Part shown: in pieces, positions 60,764 through 64,000 of the stretch
Position numbering within the stretch: position 1 is the first letter of the stretch
Layout: each line of letters starts with the position of its first letter
Assembly (NCBI GenBank): GCA_963578825.1
Contig: CAUZDW010000005.1
Location: forward strand, 1-64,000
Source of the DNA: JAJDNS01 sp963578825
Lineage (GTDB): Bacteria; Acidobacteriota; Vicinamibacteria; Fen-336
Direction of reading: 5' to 3'
DNA length: 64,000 bases
The notes under the pieces: model-generated
The model's database searches: none
Seen by the model: only the letters and a program-made list of their open reading frames with translations
What the model was told of the DNA's origin: nothing
Position numbers and translations under genes: made by a program

Positions 60764-61486
60764 ATGACGCCCGTGGACGAGGTGAGAGGCCTGCACCCGG
60801 GCCTGACGACGGCCACGCGGGAGCGTCGGCTCGCGACGCTTCTCGCCGAGGCCGGACGAGGGGCCGGAGACGCCGAGCTGCGCGAGGTCGTGGAGGACGC
60901 GCAGCTGCTCGGCAGCCTGGAGCTGGCCGGGCTGCATCCCGGCTGGGACGAGGTGCGAGCGTCCCGCGCTCGGGGCGGTGACGGACCCGTGGCGGCGCTC
61001 CGCCGGGCCCGCGAAGCCGTCGACCCCCAGGCACCCTTTTCCCTCGACGCCCTGCGAACGTGGCACGCCGCGCTCGTCGGGCCCGTGGGCTTCCGAGCCA
61101 GCGCCCGGGTCCGCGAGGGGGCGCCGGCCCCGCCCTTGCCTCCGCTCATCGAGGGCCGGCTGGCCGTGCTGGAAGACTGGCTCGGCGGCAGGAGCGCGGA
61201 GGATCTCCGGCCCGAACAGGCCGCGACGCTGGCCCTGGCTCGCATCGTCGAGGTTTTGCCTTTCGAGGACGGGAACGGTCGGGTGGCCCGTCTGGCTGCG
61301 TCCCACCTCATGGTCCGCGTCGGGCGGCGGCCGCCCATCCTCGTGGCCGCCGACGCCCCAAGGCTCATCGCCGCGCTCCAGGCGGCCTTTGCCCTGCACA
61401 CCGAGCCGCTCGGCACCCTCCTTGACGAGGCCTCGGGTCGTGCCCTCGACGTGATGATCCAGGCGCTGGAGAAGCACGAGGTCTAG
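60764..61486 (+). CDS. Fic-like domain protein lacking the catalytic His
   Basis: A 240-residue helical protein. The Fic loop is present as VEVLPFEDGNGRVARLAASH but the catalytic His of HPFxxGNGR is replaced by Leu165. An N-terminal segment, DAQLLGSLELAGL, matches the inhibitory-helix position of class II Fic proteins (S-x-x-x-E-G type). Fic enzymes transfer AMP or related groups; without the His, transferase activity is unlikely unless the rest has been repurposed, for example for de-AMPylation or binding. Single gene upstream of the tRNA nucleotidyltransferase-like gene. Confidence 0.7.
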   Translation: MTPVDEVRGLHPGLTTATRERRLATLLAEAGRGAGDAELREVVEDAQLLGSLELAGLHPGWDEVRASRARGGDGPVAALRRAREAVDPQAPFSLDALRTWHAALVGPVGFRASARVREGAPAPPLPPLIEGRLAVLEDWLGGRSAEDLRPEQAATLALARIVEVLPFEDGNGRVARLAASHLMVRVGRRPPILVAADAPRLIAALQAAFALHTEPLGTLLDEASGRALDVMIQALEKHEV

Positions 61487-61527
61487 CCTTCATCAGCGGG
61501 CGCCTGGCCGTGCTAGGCTCTGCCGCG

Positions 61528-62961
61528 ATGTCCGTCTCCCTCGTCCTGCCCCCGGGCCTCGCTCGCCTGCTGGATGAGATTCGCGCTGCGGGCGGACGCC
61601 CGTTCATCGTTGGCGGCGCGGTGCGTGATGCTCTTTTCGGCAGGGACGTCGAGGATCAGGACTTTGACGTCGAGGTCTTCGGGCTGGCCGCTCGGCTCCT
61701 CGAGGACGTGCTCGCCCGCGCCGGCCGCGTCGATGCGGTCGGACAGTCCTTCCGGGTCTTCAAGGTCAGCGGCCTGGAGGGCACGGCCACCGCGGTGGAC
61801 GTGGCGTTGCCCCGGCGGGACTCCAAGGTGGGGCCCGGGCACCGCGGCATCGAGGTCTCGGGAGATCCGGATCTCTCGGTCGAGGAGGCTTCGCGCCGCC
61901 GCGACTTCACGATGAACGCGCTGCTCTGGAACCCGGGCACCGGCGAGGTCCGCGACCCCTGGGATGGCCGCCGCGACATCGAGCGGCGTCTGCTCCGCGC
62001 GGTCGATCCAGCGACTTTCGGAGAGGACCCGCTGCGTGCGCTGCGCGCCTTGCAGCTGGCGGCCCGTTTCGAGCTCGACGTGGATCCCGCCACGGCGGCT
62101 CTCTGTGCCGCGATGCCTCTGGACGAGCTCCCCGCCGAGCGTGTCTTCGGGGAGATCGAGAAGCTGCTCCTGCAGGCGCGGCACCCCTCCCGCGGCTTCG
62201 TCCTCATGAAGGAATGGGGGATGCTGCCTCAGTTAGCGCCCGAGCTCATCCCTCTGGATGCCACGCCCCAGGACCCCGAGTGGCACCCGGAGGGCGACGT
62301 CTGGACCCACACGCTCCAGGTCGTCGATCAGGCGGCGGCACTCGTCGACGACCTGGCATCCGACCGCCCGCGCGCCCTGACGGTCCTGCTCGGCTCCCTG
62401 TGTCACGACCTGGGCAAGCCTGGGACAACCCGCGAGGAGGACGGACGCATCCGATCCCGGGGGCACGAGGCGGCCGGGCTTCCCCCGACGACGGCCCTTC
62501 TCGAGCGGTGGAACGTTCACAGTCTCCTCGGGTACGACGTTCGAGCCCAGACCCTCGCCCTCGTGGCGCACCATTTGAAGCCGGGGCAGCTGTACGACGA
62601 TCGCGACCGCGTGTCCGATGGCGCGATTCGGCGTCTTGCGCGGAAGGTGGAGCCGGATCTGCTCTACCGTGTGGCGAGGGCCGACTGTCTCGGTCGCCGG
62701 CCCGGGCGGTTCGAGCCGGTGGCGATGGAATGGTTCAGGGAGCGGGTGCGGCAGTTGGAGGTGGAGGTCAGGCCGCCGGAGCCCATCCTGCGAGGGCGCG
62801 ACGTCCTGGCCCTCGGTCTGCGGCCGGGTCCGGAGGTGGGTCGCGTGGTGAGCGCGGTCTATGAGCGACAGCTCGACGGGACGGTGACGACGCTGGAGGA
62901 GGCTCGGGCGGAGGCGCGGCGGGTTCTGGGAGGAGAGGAAGGTGAGCGAGGCGGGACGTGA
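61528..62961 (+). CDS. CCA-adding/poly(A) polymerase family nucleotidyltransferase with HD domain
   Basis: A 477-residue class II nucleotidyltransferase. The head has FIVGGAVRDALFGRDVEDQD with GG and the catalytic Asp pair, then the neck motifs RRRDFTMNALLWNPGTG and EDPLRALRALQLAARFELDV. From about residue 250 it carries an HD-type phosphohydrolase domain (DVWTHTLQVVDQAA, LLGSLCHDLGKPGTT, ALVAHHLKPGQLYD). This is the layout of bacterial CCA-adding enzymes with HD domains; distinguishing CCA, CC or A addition needs a tree. Start at ATG 61528. Confidence 0.9.
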   Translation: MSVSLVLPPGLARLLDEIRAAGGRPFIVGGAVRDALFGRDVEDQDFDVEVFGLAARLLEDVLARAGRVDAVGQSFRVFKVSGLEGTATAVDVALPRRDSKVGPGHRGIEVSGDPDLSVEEASRRRDFTMNALLWNPGTGEVRDPWDGRRDIERRLLRAVDPATFGEDPLRALRALQLAARFELDVDPATAALCAAMPLDELPAERVFGEIEKLLLQARHPSRGFVLMKEWGMLPQLAPELIPLDATPQDPEWHPEGDVWTHTLQVVDQAAALVDDLASDRPRALTVLLGSLCHDLGKPGTTREEDGRIRSRGHEAAGLPPTTALLERWNVHSLLGYDVRAQTLALVAHHLKPGQLYDDRDRVSDGAIRRLARKVEPDLLYRVARADCLGRRPGRFEPVAMEWFRERVRQLEVEVRPPEPILRGRDVLALGLRPGPEVGRVVSAVYERQLDGTVTTLEEARAEARRVLGGEEGERGGT

Positions 62962-63090
62962 GCGGGGAGCGTGAGAGGAGGGAGACGCGAGAGGGAGGAG
63001 ACTCGAGAGGGGCAGAGAGGGGCAGAGTGGGGGAGGGGGCGGGAAGCGAGGGGGCAGGTGAGCGGGGCGGGACGCGCGGTGGTGTGAGGG
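62962..63090. other. G/A-rich low-complexity spacer
   Basis: The bases after the nucleotidyltransferase stop are almost pure purine on the plus strand, with GAGAGG/GGGGCAGAG near-repeats (63001-63035) and GGGGGAGGGGGCGGG (63032-63046). G-quadruplex-type folding is conceivable. I see no gene here. Confidence 0.6.
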
Positions 63091-63105
63091 CATCCATGAC
63101 GGAAT

Positions 63106-63141
63106 ACTCCGGGAACGTCGCCTGAGGTGCGTTCCCGGAGT
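63106..63141. terminator. Bidirectional hairpin terminator between convergent genes
   Basis: A perfect 12-bp stem, ACTCCGGGAACG with CGTTCCCGGAGT, and a 12-base loop sits between the plus-strand nucleotidyltransferase gene and the minus-strand ATP-grasp gene, followed by TTGTT on the plus strand. Placement between converging genes supports a shared terminator. Confidence 0.7.
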
Positions 63142-63143
63142 TG

Positions 63144-64000
63144 TTAACGCCCATACTCCGTCTCCCGATCGAGGACCTCGAGGGTGTGGGCGCAGAGCTC
63201 GTCGGCCTGCTCGTGGCTGTTGGCGATGGCGGTCAGACCGAGCTTTCCGAACTCCGACAGGGCCCCGATGAGATGGAAGAGCACCCCGGACTCGGTGCCG
63301 TGGCTGTAGTGGAGCTTGTTCACGGTGAGGATCTCGACGAGATCCTCGGGGAGCAGCCCTCGGTAGCGTTCGGAGAAGAGATTATCGGTCGCCTTGTAGA
63401 GCTTGGCCTGCCCCGACGGGGAGTGGTAGAGCCCGCTCTCGGGGTCGAGGGTTCCACCGGTGAGAAACTGCAAAGCAAGATAGGGGTGAGTCGTTCCGCC
63501 CATGCGGAGGTTGATCTCCAGCGCGCTCACCTTCCACTTCTCCGTCAGCGTGTCACGATACACGAGAAAGTCGACGCCGAAGCGGCTCACGACACCCGCG
63601 TCGGCCAGCACGCGGCCGACGCGCAGTCCCGCTTCCTGGACCTCCATGCGGTAGTCGTCGCGGGCCGGGAAACGGCACCCGAGGAAGACCTGCTTGCTTG
63701 GCCCGCCGAGGATCTGGTCGTGTGTCGAAACGGCCATCACCTCTCCGCCCGGGCTGATGCGGTATTGGGCGCTGGGCGAGAGCTTCTCGGGGGCGTCGAT
63801 GAACTCCTCTGTGATCCCACCCATGCGGGAGAACTTCTCGAAGTAGGATTCTGTCGTCTCCGTCGGGACGGAGAACTCGAGGTTTTGAAGGGCGTCCCGC
63901 AGCGCTCCCTTCGAGCGGGACACAGGGAAGGTCAGGAGCGCGTTTCCCTCGCCAGAGAAGCTGTCGTTGAGCTTGACCACCGCCCGCCGAAGATCCGGGC
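63144..64000 (-). CDS. ATP-grasp ligase-like protein, partial (continues past the window)
   Basis: The C-terminal ~285 residues of a larger protein whose frame is open at the window edge. VVKLNDSFSGEGNALL is the ATP-grasp lysine strand and Gly-rich loop. VSALEINLRMGGTTHPYLAL carries the metal-ligand Glu/Asn pair of the ATP-grasp active site. The C-terminal part (HYSHGTESGVLFHLIGALSE, EFGKLGLTAIANSHEQADEL) resembles peptide-ligase PGM1-like or pre-ATP-grasp carboxylate-amine ligases. These join amino acids or small acids using ATP. Substrate and N-terminus are not visible. Confidence 0.7.
   Translation of the reverse strand, partial: PDLRRAVVKLNDSFSGEGNALLTFPVSRSKGALRDALQNLEFSVPTETTESYFEKFSRMGGITEEFIDAPEKLSPSAQYRISPGGEVMAVSTHDQILGGPSKQVFLGCRFPARDDYRMEVQEAGLRVGRVLADAGVVSRFGVDFLVYRDTLTEKWKVSALEINLRMGGTTHPYLALQFLTGGTLDPESGLYHSPSGQAKLYKATDNLFSERYRGLLPEDLVEILTVNKLHYSHGTESGVLFHLIGALSEFGKLGLTAIANSHEQADELCAHTLEVLDRETEYGR

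Noticed and set aside
62962..63090. CRISPR or tandem repeat array
   Set aside because: The purine-rich repeats are irregular and short, without equal spacers.

Overview
The window is a GC-rich stretch of a Gram-negative bacterial chromosome, probably from an uncultivated lineage. An outer-membrane barrel protein, lipoproteins and dTDP-rhamnose genes support Gram-negative. Short HisG plus HisZ, an AroD-AroE fusion, a TrpG-TrpD fusion and a SUV3-like helicase suggest something like Acidobacteriota or a relative, but I cannot fix the phylum. Base 1 is the exact outer edge of a 150-bp repeat whose inverted partner lies at 12893-13042, so the window probably begins at an assembly edge.

Region 1 (1-13042) is an accessory island bounded by that inverted repeat. 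It holds a catabolic cluster: class III aminotransferase, TPP enzyme, HpsN-like (histidinol-dehydrogenase family) dehydrogenase and cupin-like protein on the minus strand. Divergent from it are a MocR-type regulator, a TIM-barrel isomerase and an amidohydrolase. A sialidase and several truncated gene remnants follow. Region 2 (13150-16143) is decayed: a broken M1 aminopeptidase and a broken HNH endonuclease. Region 3 (16397-35873) is core and envelope genes: a barrel protein, a membrane protein/BNR protein/GT39 cassette, helicase, asd, smc, SPFH protein, lipoproteins, rfbC-rfbB and a frameshifted ppa.

Region 4 (36087-53718) is the centrepiece. One nineteen-gene operon runs aroDE-hisZ-hisG-hisD-hisC-hisB-hisH-hisA-hisF-hisIE-trpE-trpGD-trpC-trpF-trpB-ridA-trpA-aroQ-aroF, almost all joined by stop/start overlaps. 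It encodes the first shikimate step, two mid-shikimate steps, nearly all of histidine synthesis, all of tryptophan synthesis and chorismate mutase. In front of it are a consensus-like promoter, a 30-residue leader peptide ending in WWTAFHYYGHP, a 12-bp terminator hairpin with a U-run, and a fully complementary 15-bp antiterminator. I read this as a multivalent ribosome-mediated attenuator sensing Trp, Phe, Tyr and His charging together.

Region 5 (53736-64000) holds broken PDZ, LytTR and PilZ genes, then an ABC transporter-tyrA unit, rho behind a C-rich leader, a PKD-like exported protein, a Fic-like protein lacking the catalytic His, a CCA-adding/poly(A) polymerase family enzyme and a partial ATP-grasp enzyme. 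Several genes carry single-base indels, often in C/G runs. Some of these are probably sequence errors, others true decay.
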